From the NCBI GenBank assembly GCA_947260035.1, contig CAMYOO010000001.1, positions 1 through 40,579 on the forward strand: a stretch of 40,579 nucleotides of DNA, written 5' to 3'. The notes below the pieces were generated by a model. The model did not search any database. It was not told where the DNA came from and saw only the letters and a list, made by a program, of their open reading frames with translations. Positions 1 through 7,844 of the stretch are shown piece after piece; positions within the stretch are counted from its first letter, which is position 1, and every line of letters starts with the position of its first letter. This DNA comes from an uncultured delta proteobacterium (GTDB lineage: Bacteria > Myxococcota_A > UBA9160 > JAFDET01). Made by a program: the position numbers and the translations under genes.

Positions 1-29
1 CCGGCCCAGCGCTCCCTGCTGCATCGAGG

Positions 30-103
30 GCGCGCAGTGAGCCGCAGGCGAGCGTAGAGCGGACCCCCGCAAGGATGCGCGCGCAGTGAGCCGCAGGCGA
101 GCG
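30..103 (+). repeat. Two direct copies of a dispersed 25-bp repeat
   Basis: Bases 30-54 and 79-103 carry the same 25-bp word, which begins GCGCGCAGTGAGCC and ends AGGCGAGCG, 49 bp apart. The word recurs perfectly on the opposite strand at 29250-29274, and with one mismatch at 29654-29678, inside the large palindrome. The first copy here extends its match to 29 bp (26-54). These are intergenic and lie just upstream of the first gene. The recurrence is directly visible; that they belong to a genome-wide repeat family is inference. Confidence 0.85.
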
Positions 104-135
104 GAGGGCATTGCCCTGCCAAGGATTGCCCCTGC

Positions 136-147
136 TAGCCTGCGGAC
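136..147 (+). promoter_or_regulatory. Candidate -10 element of a leaderless transcript
   Basis: TAGCCT at 136-141 (pattern TANNNT) is followed by six bases and then the ATG at 148. No Shine-Dalgarno sequence precedes that ATG. A start point about seven bases after the -10 would fall on or next to the A of the start codon. A TTGCCC at 111-116 could be a -35, but the 19-bp spacer is long. Confidence 0.45.
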
Positions 148-447
148 ATGGCCTCTGAAGCGAAGTTCGAGCCGCGGTTCACGCTTGTGATCGTCTACTT
201 CTTCGTGGCCTTGCTGGTCTGGGGGCTGCTGCTCGCAGGGCCGGAGATGCTGGAGGCCTGGGGCGAGTTGCCCCCCGATGCGGACCCGGCCGAGGCGGGC
301 CGCGAGGCCGTGCGCAACGCGCTGCGCGGCCGCATGCCGACCGCGGCGTTGGCCGCGGTCATCAGCATGGGTGCATTGATCTGGCTCGACGTGTTGCCGG
401 GCCTGCGTCGCAAAGCCGCAGACAGGAGTCGCGCCTCGAACCGCTAG
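148..447 (+). CDS. Small two-span membrane protein, unknown function
   Basis: I do not recognise this 99-residue protein. It has two hydrophobic segments, about residues 11-31 and 64-84, joined by an acidic, Ala/Pro-rich loop (residues 33-52), and ends in a short basic tail rich in Arg. It is probably an inner-membrane protein with both ends on the same side. The ATG at 148 has no Shine-Dalgarno sequence but sits six bases after a TANNNT hexamer. Its TAG overlaps the TAG of the convergent acpP gene in a shared CTAG at 444-447. Coding potential is supported by the membrane pattern and lack of competing frames; the function is open. Confidence 0.6.
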   Translation: MASEAKFEPRFTLVIVYFFVALLVWGLLLAGPEMLEAWGELPPDADPAEAGREAVRNALRGRMPTAALAAVISMGALIWLDVLPGLRRKAADRSRASNR

Positions 448-686
448 GCGCTGACCCGGGAGGCGACGTAGGTCTGCACGTCGTTCACCGTGCGAATCCC
501 CTCGACGTCGTCGTCGGGGACCTCGATGTCGAACTCTTCCTCGAGAGCCATGACCAGCTCGACCACGTCGAGGGAATCCGCCCCGAGGTCGTCCAGAATG
601 CTTGCCTCGGGTGTGACCTCCTCGGCCTCCACACCCAGCTGGCCGACCACGATCGCACGCACACGATCCGTTAGCCCTGCGCTCAT
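444..686 (-). CDS. acpP: Acyl carrier protein
   Basis: An 80-residue acyl carrier protein, the cytoplasmic carrier of growing acyl chains in fatty acid and lipid A synthesis. The phosphopantetheine site is in the motif [19 protein letters not shown], with Ser38 as the modified residue, followed by the acidic recognition helix II typical of AcpP. Length and acidic character match the family. The ATG at 686 is preceded by a strong ribosome site (GGGAGGGTGAG). It lies 93 bp downstream of the tetR stop on the same strand and probably has its own promoter. No ketosynthase or other fab gene is adjacent, so it might be a second, specialised carrier rather than the housekeeping copy; the sequence alone looks like a standard AcpP. 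Confidence 0.92.
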   Translation of the reverse strand: MSAGLTDRVRAIVVGQLGVEAEEVTPEASILDDLGADSLDVVELVMALEEEFDIEVPDDDVEGIRTVNDVQTYVASRVSA

Positions 687-711
687 CTCACCCTCCCACT
701 CCCGGTCTGTA

Positions 712-752
712 TTCGACTCGGGGAATTATGACTCCGGGTCACTTTTCGACTC
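712..752 (-). promoter_or_regulatory. Candidate acpP promoter region with repeated GAGTCGAA
   Basis: On the minus strand GAGTCGAA occurs twice (+ coordinates 712-719 and 745-752), 33 bp apart, with a third GAGTC between them. CATAAT (725-730) is a plausible -10, giving a 5' leader of about 30 bases before acpP. No good -35 is visible. The repeats could be regulator sites; this is inference. Confidence 0.3.
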
Positions 753-779
753 ACAGCGTCCTGGATCCGCCCTCGGCTG

Positions 780-1439
780 TCAAGCATCCGACCGGGGCTC
801 AGGCCCCTGCGCCTGGACGGTCATGCCCCGCAAGAGCAGGTCCACCGCATCCTGGAAGATCCGGTCCAGGCGGCTGCGCCGCAAGCGTCGCCGGGCCCCC
901 ACGTGCTCGGTGCGAATCAGGCCGTTGGCCACGGTCCAGAAGATGTTGGCCACCTCCCAGGGGTCGCAGGGGGCGAAGCTGCCCTGCTCCACGCCGTCCT
1001 GGACCGCGTCGGCGAGGATCCGCAGGCACTCGCTCCACAGCGAGGTGACCAGCTTGACCGCCTCCGGAGTCAGCTCGCCGATCACCTGCTGGTTTTCCAT
1101 CGCCCAGAAGATCGCGAAGTACTCCTCGTTGGCCGTCCAGTGCTCGAAGTAGAAGCGCGCGATGCGCCGGACCTGATCGACGGCGTCCCGGCCCTCGGCA
1201 CGGGCTTCGCGCATGCGCTCGGCGAAGATGTCGCCGCCATGGGCCAGCACGGCCACGTACAGGTCGGCCTTGCTGTCGAAGTAGCGGTAGAGGGTGCCCT
1301 TGGCGACGCCGGCGCCCTTGGCGATGTCGTCCAGGTTCGCCTCCACGAAGCCGTCGCGGAAGAAGACGTCGTGCGCCGTCTCGAGGATGCGGCGACGGTG
1401 GAAGGCCTTCTTGGCTTCGCGTCGGGAGACGTCGGTCAT
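780..1439 (-). CDS. TetR/AcrR family transcriptional regulator
   Basis: A 219-residue DNA-binding regulator. The N-terminal helix-turn-helix is clear: AHDVFFRDGFVEANLDDIA followed by GVAKGTLYRYFDSKADLY, the TetR signature, at about residues 20-60. The remainder is a helical ligand-binding domain with no recognisable specificity. I chose the ATG at 1439 because it overlaps the TGA of the upstream gene in ATGA, implying translational coupling; a longer frame from 1484 would add an Arg-rich tail unlike TetR proteins. It is the last member of a run that includes cysK and a carbonic-anhydrase-like gene. Its targets cannot be read from the sequence; autoregulation of this run or control of the neighbouring acpP are possible. 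Confidence 0.88.
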   Translation of the reverse strand: MTDVSRREAKKAFHRRRILETAHDVFFRDGFVEANLDDIAKGAGVAKGTLYRYFDSKADLYVAVLAHGGDIFAERMREARAEGRDAVDQVRRIARFYFEHWTANEEYFAIFWAMENQQVIGELTPEAVKLVTSLWSECLRILADAVQDGVEQGSFAPCDPWEVANIFWTVANGLIRTEHVGARRRLRRSRLDRIFQDAVDLLLRGMTVQAQGPEPRSDA

Positions 1440-1990
1440 GATTGCTCCGCGCGGGCATACTCGCGCGCGTCGTCGACGTAGCACAGGGCACGCTTGCGCT
1501 GCTCGGACGCCTCGTCGGCGCTGAGCGTGCGACGCGGCCGCGCCGGAGCCCCCATGACCAGGGTTCGCGGCGGAACCACCAGGCCCGGCGGCACCACTGC
1601 GCCCGCGGCCACCAGCGCCTCCTCACCGATCTCGGCGCCGTCCAGCACCACCGCACCGATCCCCACCAGCGCGCCGTCGTGCACGGTGCAGCCGTGCACC
1701 GTGGCCCGGTGGCCCACGGTCACCTCGTCACCGATCTGCGCTGGAAAGAGATTCCGCGTCACGTGCACCACGCTGTGGTCCTGGAGATTGGTGCGCTCCC
1801 CGACGCGGATCGAGTGGATGTCGCCGCGCACGACCGACCCGAACCAGACGCTGGAGCCGGCCCCGATCTCCACGTCCCCGATCAGCGTCGCGCCGGGAGC
1901 GATCCAAGCCTCCGGATGAATGCAGGGAAGCCGCCCCCGATACGCCAGCACACGGGGGCCGTCTCGGCCTCCCACGAGCCCTTCAGGCAC
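1436..1990 (-). CDS. Gamma-carbonic-anhydrase-like hexapeptide-repeat protein
   Basis: A 184-residue left-handed beta-helix protein of the YrdA/PaaY/CaiE gamma-carbonic-anhydrase-like family. Hexapeptide repeats run through most of it (for example [19 protein letters not shown]). The family's metal-binding histidines appear as HSVVHV, then [14 protein letters not shown]. The conserved segment [21 protein letters not shown] is typical. Members bind zinc or a related metal; physiological roles vary, and carbonic anhydrase activity is not assured. The GTG at 1990 overlaps the end of cysK by eight bases. A Cys synthase next to such a protein recalls serine acetyltransferase, also a hexapeptide protein, but the histidine pattern points to the gamma-CA family. 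Confidence 0.88.
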   Translation of the reverse strand: MPEGLVGGRDGPRVLAYRGRLPCIHPEAWIAPGATLIGDVEIGAGSSVWFGSVVRGDIHSIRVGERTNLQDHSVVHVTRNLFPAQIGDEVTVGHRATVHGCTVHDGALVGIGAVVLDGAEIGEEALVAAGAVVPPGLVVPPRTLVMGAPARPRRTLSADEASEQRKRALCYVDDAREYARAEQS

Positions 1991-2942
1991 CGACGTCGTC
2001 GCTGCCCTCGTACTGGTAGGGAGCGAAGAGGTCCGTGTTCAGGTAGCGCTCGCCGAAGCTGCAGATGACCGTCACGATCAGCTTGCCCTCGTTCTCGGAC
2101 CGCTTGGCATACTCCAGCGCCGCCGTCACGTTGGCTCCGGAGGAGATGCCGCAGAAGATTCCCTCTTCCTGGGTCAGGCGGCGCGCCATGTCGAACGACT
2201 GCTCGTTGCTGACCTTGATCACGTCGTCCAGCAAGTCGGTTGCCAGCACACCCGGGATGAAGCCGGCACCGATGCCCTGGATCTTGTGGGGGCCGGGATC
2301 GCCGCCAGAGATGACCGGGCTGGCCTCGGGCTCGACGGCGACGGCCTGGAAGGACGGCTTGCGCTCCTTGAGGGCCTGGGCAACTCCGGTGATGGTGCCG
2401 CCGGTGCCGACGCCCGCCACGATCGCGTCCACCTTGCCGTCGGTGTCGCTCCAAATCTCTTCGGCGGTGGTCTTGCGGTGGATCTCGGGGTTGGCCGGGT
2501 TCTCGAACTGCTGGGGCACGAAGGCGTTGGGAATCTTCGCCGCCAGCTCGTCGGCCTTGGCCAGCGCGCCCTTCATTCCCTTGGGCCCCTCGGTCAGCAC
2601 CAGCTTGGCACCCAGGGTGCGCAGCACCCCGCGCCGCTCGATGCTCATAGTCTCCGGCATGACCAGCACGCAGTCGTAGCCCTTCACGGCGGCCACGAAC
2701 GCCAGGGCGATTCCCGTGTTGCCGCTGGTGGGCTCCACGATCACGGTCTTGCCCGCCTGGATCAGGCCGTCGCGCTCAGCGGCCTCGAACATGGCCAGCC
2801 CGATCCGGTCCTTGACGCTGGCCAGCGGGTTGTGGCTCTCGAGCTTGGCGACGACCTCGGCGCCGATCCCCCGCGTGACGCGGTTCAGCCGGACCAGCGG
2901 CGTGCCTCCGATCAGCTCGGTCATGTCGTTGGCGATCTTCAT
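1983..2942 (-). CDS. cysK: Cysteine synthase A (O-acetylserine sulfhydrylase)
   Basis: A PLP enzyme of 319 residues making cysteine from O-acetylserine and sulfide in the cytoplasm. The PLP lysine is Lys44 in [11 protein letters not shown]. The substrate loop [19 protein letters not shown], the phosphate-binding [11 protein letters not shown], the motif [11 protein letters not shown] and [12 protein letters not shown] all match CysK. I chose the ATG at 2942 because AGAGAGG lies about nine bases upstream; in-frame ATGs at 2951 and 2969 would add 3 or 9 residues with worse ribosome-site spacing. It follows truD by about 40 bp and overlaps the next gene, so it is transcribed within the lpxD-rnhB-truD run. 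CysM is the alternative, but the motifs favour CysK. Confidence 0.93.
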   Translation of the reverse strand: MKIANDMTELIGGTPLVRLNRVTRGIGAEVVAKLESHNPLASVKDRIGLAMFEAAERDGLIQAGKTVIVEPTSGNTGIALAFVAAVKGYDCVLVMPETMSIERRGVLRTLGAKLVLTEGPKGMKGALAKADELAAKIPNAFVPQQFENPANPEIHRKTTAEEIWSDTDGKVDAIVAGVGTGGTITGVAQALKERKPSFQAVAVEPEASPVISGGDPGPHKIQGIGAGFIPGVLATDLLDDVIKVSNEQSFDMARRLTQEEGIFCGISSGANVTAALEYAKRSENEGKLIVTVICSFGERYLNTDLFAPYQYEGSDDVGA

Positions 2943-2982
2943 GCCCGTCATCCTCTCTCTGTCTATCACCCCGTAGAGCGGC

Positions 2983-3984
2983 TCACTCTACCACGACCCG
3001 GACCGGCTCGGCTCCGGCCGCCACCAGCAGGGCGTCCACGAAAACCGTCGCGTAGGACCCCGACGGGAGCACGAAGCGGAGCCGCAGCGCCGCGTCCTCG
3101 GCGTCGACCTGCACGTCGCGGGGCTGCACGCGCAGGGGCCGCCGCGTCCCGTGCAGCCGCACGCCCGGGGGCGGCTCCAGCGGCGAGGGGATCCCCAGGC
3201 GAGCCATGGCGGCGCGTTCGCGCCGCGCCGGCTGGCCGGCGGGCTCTACCGAGACCTTGGTGCCGAAGATGGGCCCGGTAGGGCTGATCTCGAAGGCGTC
3301 CGCGCGCGGCTGCTCGCGGACGGACGCCTCCACCAGGAAGAGCCCGCCGCTGGCGTGGACCACCGCCACGTCGCCGCGCTCGAGCCGTCCCGGAGGAATC
3401 GGACGCTCGTCGAGAACCGCGTTGAAGACCTCGGCCTGCAGGGCGGAGAGCCAGAAGCGGGCGGCACGCCGGTCCCGATCCACGCGGCCGCCGGCCAGCA
3501 GGGCTCGACCCCGCTCGGCGTTGTCGCCCTCCCGGCCGAAGCGTTGCACGCCGAAGCGGTTGGGCAGCCCATCGCGCGCCAGCGCTTCGCCGGCCGCGGG
3601 CGCGGCGGCGACGGCCTCCGGAGGGACCTCGCGCACGCGCAGGTCGAAACGGTTCCCGGCCAGGTGGCCGGTGCGCAGCTTGTGCGGGTGGCGGATCGCC
3701 TCCAGCACCCGGCAGCCGGGTAGCTCCAGCTCCAGGGCCCGCTCCGGATCCAGACCCGGGGCCGAGAACCACTGGCGCGCCACGGCATGCCGGTCCTTGC
3801 GGCCCGCGTAGCCCACGTCGCGGGGCGCCGCCTGCGCCGCCCGGGCCAACGCGCGCGCCACGCTCTCGCTGGTGACGTCGCGTTTCTCGATGTGCAGGAA
3901 CGTGTGCCCGCCCTCGCCCTTGGCGGGGTAGAGGGGGATCTCCTCCACGACGAAGTCCTCGGGAGCCTGGCGGAGTACGGGCAT
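2983..3984 (-). CDS. truD: tRNA pseudouridine(13) synthase TruD
   Basis: A 333-residue pseudouridine synthase that modifies U13 of tRNA-Glu. The catalytic Asp64 is in [18 protein letters not shown], the TruD motif. Other family signatures are GNRFDLRVR and [16 protein letters not shown], followed by the TRUD insertion domain and a C-terminal [17 protein letters not shown] segment. The start at 3984 ([17 protein letters not shown]) matches the family N-terminus. It lies nine bases after rnhB, so the two are probably co-transcribed. Confidence 0.95.
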   Translation of the reverse strand: MPVLRQAPEDFVVEEIPLYPAKGEGGHTFLHIEKRDVTSESVARALARAAQAAPRDVGYAGRKDRHAVARQWFSAPGLDPERALELELPGCRVLEAIRHPHKLRTGHLAGNRFDLRVREVPPEAVAAAPAAGEALARDGLPNRFGVQRFGREGDNAERGRALLAGGRVDRDRRAARFWLSALQAEVFNAVLDERPIPPGRLERGDVAVVHASGGLFLVEASVREQPRADAFEISPTGPIFGTKVSVEPAGQPARRERAAMARLGIPSPLEPPPGVRLHGTRRPLRVQPRDVQVDAEDAALRLRFVLPSGSYATVFVDALLVAAGAEPVRVVVE

Positions 3985-3993
3985 GACCGCAGC

Positions 3994-4782
3994 CTAGGGG
4001 AATTGGTGCTGCGCCACCGGCGCGAAGCTGCGGCGGTGGATCGGCGACGGTCCCAGGCGGCGCAAGGCCGCCAGGTGCTCCGGCGTCGGATAGCCCTTGT
4101 GTTGGGCGAAGCCGTAGCCCGGGTGCGCGGCGTCGAGACGCTGCATGGACGCATCGCGGTAGACCTTGGCCACGATGGAAGCCGCGGCGATCGAGCCGTC
4201 CAGCGCATCGCCGCCCACGATGGCCGTCTGGGGCGTGCGCAAGCCGGGAATCGTGCGGGCGTCCACGACCACGTGGTCCGGCTCCTCGCCCAGGCCGAGC
4301 ACCGCGCGGCGCATGGCCTCGAGCCCCGCGCGGTAGATGTTCAGGCGGTCGATCTCGCGCTCGTCCACCTCGGCGATGCACAGGGCCAAGGCCTGCTCGT
4401 GGATGCGTCGGGCCAGGTCCTCGCGGCGTGCGCGGCTCACGCGCTTGGAGTCGTCGAGCCCCGGCAGGTCCACGACTTCGGGAAGCACCACCACCGCCGC
4501 CACCACCGGGCCGGCCAGCGGGCCCATGCCCACTTCATCCACCCCCGCCACCAGGCGCGCACCTTGCCGTTGCAGGCGACCGCGAAACTCGAACAGGGCC
4601 TGCACGCGCACGCGCTCGGCGAGCTCGCGCTCCCGTGCGCGGGCCAGCGTCTCGGACAGGCGCCGGGCGCCGGCTCGCGGGTCGTCGCGCAAGGCGTGCT
4701 CCAGACGCTGCCGCTGCTCCACATCGGGCGCCTCGCGCACGCGCGCGCGCAGCTCCGCCAGCGACAGCTCCTGCAGATTCAC
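3994..4782 (-). CDS. rnhB: Ribonuclease HII
   Basis: A 262-residue ribonuclease HII, which removes ribonucleotides and RNA from RNA-DNA hybrids. The acidic active site begins with Asp82-Glu83 in VAGVDEVGMGPLAGPVVAA, and continues through DDSKRVSRARRE, VVVDARTIPG and GDALDGSIAAASIVAKVYRD. The C-terminal motif HPGYGFAQHKGYPTPEH is typical. About 75 residues precede the catalytic core and look helical, like the N-terminal extension of some RnhB proteins. The GTG at 4782 overlaps the lpxD TGA in GTGA; a longer frame upstream would add an Ala/Arg-rich stretch inside lpxD. An lpxD-rnhB neighbourhood recalls the lpxD-fabZ-lpxA-lpxB-rnhB cluster of other Gram-negatives, here lacking the intervening genes. 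Confidence 0.94.
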   Translation of the reverse strand: MNLQELSLAELRARVREAPDVEQRQRLEHALRDDPRAGARRLSETLARARERELAERVRVQALFEFRGRLQRQGARLVAGVDEVGMGPLAGPVVAAVVVLPEVVDLPGLDDSKRVSRARREDLARRIHEQALALCIAEVDEREIDRLNIYRAGLEAMRRAVLGLGEEPDHVVVDARTIPGLRTPQTAIVGGDALDGSIAAASIVAKVYRDASMQRLDAAHPGYGFAQHKGYPTPEHLAALRRLGPSPIHRRSFAPVAQHQFP

Positions 4783-5810
4783 GCGTCGCCGCTCTCGCCG
4801 TCGAGCCCGTCCACGCGCTTCTCCAGCCTGCGCAGGCGCCGCAGCGCATCCGGCAGGCGCCACAGGGCCGCCATCGCCCGGTGCCAGGTGCGTTCGGCCA
4901 CGGCGGGCGAGCCGAAGACGCGCGCGCCCGCCGGCACGCTGCGGGCCACGCTGGAGCGCGCACCGACGAAGGCGCCCTCCCCCACTTCGAGGTGCCCGAC
5001 GGTGCCGGTGCGGGCCATCAAAATGGCTCGCCGTCCGATGCGCGTGCCGCCGCTCAGTCCCGACTGGGCCACCACGATGGCGTTCTCACCGATGTCGCAG
5101 TTGTGAGCCACCATGACCAGGTTGTCGAGCTTGGCGCCGCGCCGGATGCGCGTCTCGCCCAGGGAGGCGCGATCCACGGTGCTGCCGGCGCCGATCTCCA
5201 CATCGTCCTCGATCACCACACGGCCCACCTGCGGGACCTTCTCCCACTCGCCGTCGTCACCCGGCTCGAAGCCGAAGCCGTCGCCGCCCAGCAGCACACC
5301 CGGCTGCAGCGTCACCCGGTCGCCGACCCGCGTTCCCTCGCGCAGCACGCAGCCGGCGTGGATCTCGCAATCGGCGCCGACCTCCACGTCGGCGTAGAGC
5401 ACGGCGCCCGGATGAATCGCGGTGCGCGGGCCCACGCTGCTGCGTGCACCCACCACGGCGCGAGCCCCCACCGAGGCCTCGGAATGAACCCGGGCGTCCG
5501 GCGCCACCGAGGCGCCGGCATCGACGCCAGCCGCGGGCTGCAGGGGCGGGTGGAGCAGCGCCACCGCGCGCGCAAAGTCGCGGCGCGGCCGTTCGCTGCG
5601 CAGGGCCGGCCGCCCGCCGGAATCCACGCCCGCCGGAAGCACCACGGCGCCGGCCTTGCTGTCCGGCAGGCGCTCGGCCCAGCGAGCGGAGGTCACGAAC
5701 GAAAGCTCGCCCGGACCCGCCGCATCCAACGACGCGGCAGCCGTGATCTCCAGATCCCCGTCGCCCTCGGCGACCAGGCCCAGACGCTCGGCGAGCGCGG
5801 ACAGGCGCAT
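4779..5810 (-). CDS. lpxD: UDP-3-O-(3-hydroxyacyl)glucosamine N-acyltransferase
   Basis: LpxD adds the second 3-hydroxyacyl chain to UDP-acyl-glucosamine in lipid A synthesis, using acyl-ACP. The 343-residue protein has the uridine-binding N-terminal domain (GPGELSFVTSARWAERL, residues 33-49), then a hexapeptide beta-helix (about 95-290) with the catalytic His236 in VMVAHNCDIGENAIVVAQ, and a helical C-terminus. The start has an excellent ribosome site (AGGAGGT, about nine bases upstream). Its stop overlaps the rnhB GTG. The acpP gene that could supply its donor carrier is 4 kb downstream. The rest of the lipid A genes are not in the window, so the usual lpx cluster is split. Confidence 0.95.
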   Translation of the reverse strand: MRLSALAERLGLVAEGDGDLEITAAASLDAAGPGELSFVTSARWAERLPDSKAGAVVLPAGVDSGGRPALRSERPRRDFARAVALLHPPLQPAAGVDAGASVAPDARVHSEASVGARAVVGARSSVGPRTAIHPGAVLYADVEVGADCEIHAGCVLREGTRVGDRVTLQPGVLLGGDGFGFEPGDDGEWEKVPQVGRVVIEDDVEIGAGSTVDRASLGETRIRRGAKLDNLVMVAHNCDIGENAIVVAQSGLSGGTRIGRRAILMARTGTVGHLEVGEGAFVGARSSVARSVPAGARVFGSPAVAERTWHRAMAALWRLPDALRRLRRLEKRVDGLDGESGDA

Positions 5811-5835
5811 CCCGGCGTGACCTCCTACCGGTCGG

Positions 5836-6654
5836 TTAGCGCGCGAGCAGGACGGCGATCGGCGAGGTGCGCACCACGGCGGCGGCGTTGCTGCCCAGGA
5901 AGTAGTCCGTGATGCGGTTGCGGCCGAAGGCGCCCATCACGATCAGCCCTGCGCCCGCCTCGCGGGCGGCGTCCACGCTCTTCACGTCGGGCCGGCCCAG
6001 CGTCGAAGAAGCCTCGCGCACCGGCACCGACAGCGAGCCCAGCAGCCGGCGCACCTCGTCGAAGCGCGCCACGGCACGGCCCTTGTCCTTGGAGTCGACG
6101 AACACCACGATGGACTCGTTCAGCCGGCTGGCCATCTCGACGGCGGTCTTGGCCGCCAGGCGCGAGCCCGGCGATCCGTCGAAGGCCAGCAGCAGCGGGC
6201 CGGAGAACTCGGCGCCCGCGGGCACGACCACCGACGACACGTTGGTCTTGCGCAGCACGCCCTGCACGGTCGAGCCGATCAGCCCGGTGCGGTAGGGCGC
6301 ATGCTCCCCGTCGCGCCCGATCACCAGCAGGTCCGAGCTCTGCGCGCGTTCCACGATGCGGTCGTCCGCGATGCCCTGCACGGTTTCGCAGCTGGCTTCC
6401 AGGCTCTCGGCGCGCGCGCGCTCGGAGAAACGGCGCGCCAGGGCATCGGCGCGGGACTTGCGCCAGGCCTCGATTCCATCGGGCGCCGCCGGCGCGCCCA
6501 GCCCCTCGTCCGGCGAGGGACGCACATAGCGATCCTCGACCACGGTGATGCCCGAAAGCCGCGCCGACAGGCGTCGGGCCAGCGAGATCCCGAAGCGCTC
6601 CGCCGCCCCTGCGGCCTCGGAACCGTCCGTCGCGACCAGTATCGTTTCGATCAT
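5836..6654 (-). CDS. Tandem universal stress protein (UspA family)
   Basis: A 272-residue protein with two UspA domains (about 1-140 and 141-272). Each begins with the family strand (ETILVATDGSEAAGAA; LLLAFDGSPGSRLAA). The second has a complete ATP-binding pattern G-2X-G-9X-GS in IVMGAFGRNRITDYFLGS; in the first, the matching segment GRDG...GS is one residue longer, so only one domain may bind nucleotide canonically. Such proteins help survival under starvation and stress; a partner is not evident. The ATG at 6654 (MIETILVATDGSE) was chosen over an upstream start because it matches the family N-terminus and has AGGACGGG before it. It is the first gene of the lpxD run, 25 bp upstream of lpxD, and has a strong candidate promoter at 6714-6743. 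Confidence 0.92.
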   Translation of the reverse strand: MIETILVATDGSEAAGAAERFGISLARRLSARLSGITVVEDRYVRPSPDEGLGAPAAPDGIEAWRKSRADALARRFSERARAESLEASCETVQGIADDRIVERAQSSDLLVIGRDGEHAPYRTGLIGSTVQGVLRKTNVSSVVVPAGAEFSGPLLLAFDGSPGSRLAAKTAVEMASRLNESIVVFVDSKDKGRAVARFDEVRRLLGSLSVPVREASSTLGRPDVKSVDAAREAGAGLIVMGAFGRNRITDYFLGSNAAAVVRTSPIAVLLAR

Positions 6655-6713
6655 CACCCGTCCTGCCTCTTGAGCGGTCGGCGCGGCACACCAGCCGTCA
6701 CCCGATCGAGCGA

Positions 6714-6743
6714 AGGGTATGGGATTCCCCGGGGGAATGTCAA
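6714..6743 (-). promoter_or_regulatory. Strong promoter of the universal stress protein operon
   Basis: Reading the minus strand, a perfect -35 TTGACA (6738-6743), an 18-bp spacer and -10 TACCCT (6714-6719) point towards the UspA gene, leaving a leader of about 50 bases. It is the best consensus promoter in the window. A palindrome fills most of the spacer (separate entry). Confidence 0.7.
6724..6738. promoter_or_regulatory. Palindrome inside the -35/-10 spacer (candidate operator)
   Basis: ATTCCCC at 6724-6730 and its exact complement GGGGAAT at 6732-6738 flank a single G. The dyad lies between the -35 and -10 of the stress-protein promoter and 26 bp before the divergent PLP-enzyme start. 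A protein bound here could control both genes. A long spacer with central dyad is the layout of MerR-type promoters, but no MerR gene is in the window. Confidence 0.55.
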
Positions 6744-6764
6744 TCAAAGGGAGCACCCCAAAAA

Positions 6765-7829
6765 ATGGAGCCCGCCCTCTTCCGCCGCTGGCCCGTCCTG
6801 CGCGGCCGGATCCACCACCACCCGCTGCTGGAGGGGCCGACCCCGGTGAAGCCCCTAGCGCTGAAGGGCGCACCGGACGGGGCCCTGCTGGTCAAGCACG
6901 ACGAGCGCTCGTGCCCGCTCTACGGAGGCAACAAGCCGCGCAAGCTCGAGTTCGTGCTGGGTCACGCCGTGGCCCATCGCTGCCGCCGCCTGGTCACGAC
7001 GGGAGGCATCGGAACCCACCACGGGCTGGCCACCACGATCCTGGGCCGCTCGGCCGGCCTGGAGACCAGCCTGGTCCTGATCGACCAGCCGCTCACCGAC
7101 GAGGTGCGCCGCAGCCTGCTGCTGATGGAGGCCTGGGGCGCCGAGCTGATCTTCGGCCGGGACGTGAAGGGCACGGCGCTGCACGTCTCGCGGGTGCTGG
7201 CCCGCGGCGCGGCTCGTGGAGAGCGGCCCTACCTGGTGGCGACGGGAGGCTCCTCGACCCGGGGCAACTTCGGCTTCGTGTCCGCGGCCTTTGAGCTGGC
7301 CGAGCAGGTGAAGGAGGGACAGCTTCCGGAGCCGGCCGAGATCTGGGTGGCGGTGGGCACCGGCGGCACTCTGGGCGGCCTGGCGGCCGGCGTGCGCCTG
7401 GCGGGTCTCCGCAGCCGGGTGGTGGGCGTGCTGGTCACGGACATCATGGCGCCCTCCCCGCGCTCCCTGGCCCGGGCGGCGACCCGGGCGGCCGGGTCCC
7501 TGCGGCGCGTCGCCCGAGAGCTTCCGGAGGTGCGCGTGACGTCCGATGAGATCGAGCTGGTCACGGACCAGCTGGGGCCGGGCTACGGCGCACCCACCCC
7601 CGAGGCCCAGGAGGCGGTGGCCAGCGCCGAGCAGGCCGGCCTGATCCTCGAGACGACGTACACGGGTAAGTGTTTCGCGGCCCTGCGCGCGCGGGCCGAG
7701 GCCGGCCGGCTGGATACGGGGCCGGTGCTCTTCTGGAACACCTACAACGCGGTGGACGTCGAGGCCTCGGCCCCGCGCCCGCTCGATTCGAAGCGGCTGC
7801 CGCCCGCCCTGCAGCGCCGGCTGGGGTAG
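6765..7829 (+). CDS. PLP-dependent enzyme, D-cysteine desulfhydrase/ACC deaminase family
   Basis: A 354-residue fold-type II PLP enzyme. The PLP lysine is Lys57 in YGGNKPRKLEFVLG, the signature of the D-cysteine desulfhydrase/ACC deaminase group. GTGGTLGGLAAGVRLAGL is the phosphate-binding loop, and a Gly-rich TGGSSTRGNFG segment occurs around residue 157. The substrate loop following Lys57 reads TTGGIGTHHGLATT rather than the SNH motif of DcyD and AcdS, so the substrate may differ. The cytoplasmic reaction would be an elimination or deamination of a small amino acid. It is first in a plus-strand run with a GMC oxidoreductase and MATE exporter; a 15-bp gap follows. The ATG at 6765 has AGGGAG about 11 bases upstream. 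Confidence 0.85.
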   Translation: MEPALFRRWPVLRGRIHHHPLLEGPTPVKPLALKGAPDGALLVKHDERSCPLYGGNKPRKLEFVLGHAVAHRCRRLVTTGGIGTHHGLATTILGRSAGLETSLVLIDQPLTDEVRRSLLLMEAWGAELIFGRDVKGTALHVSRVLARGAARGERPYLVATGGSSTRGNFGFVSAAFELAEQVKEGQLPEPAEIWVAVGTGGTLGGLAAGVRLAGLRSRVVGVLVTDIMAPSPRSLARAATRAAGSLRRVARELPEVRVTSDEIELVTDQLGPGYGAPTPEAQEAVASAEQAGLILETTYTGKCFAALRARAEAGRLDTGPVLFWNTYNAVDVEASAPRPLDSKRLPPALQRRLG

Positions 7830-7844
7830 GGTTCCTCGACCCCC

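Noticed and set aside
3787-5912. Long open frames antisense to truD, rnhB and lpxD
   Set aside because: High G+C DNA opens antisense frames; the opposite strand carries clear family motifs throughout, and the antisense products are Arg/His/Ala-rich with none.
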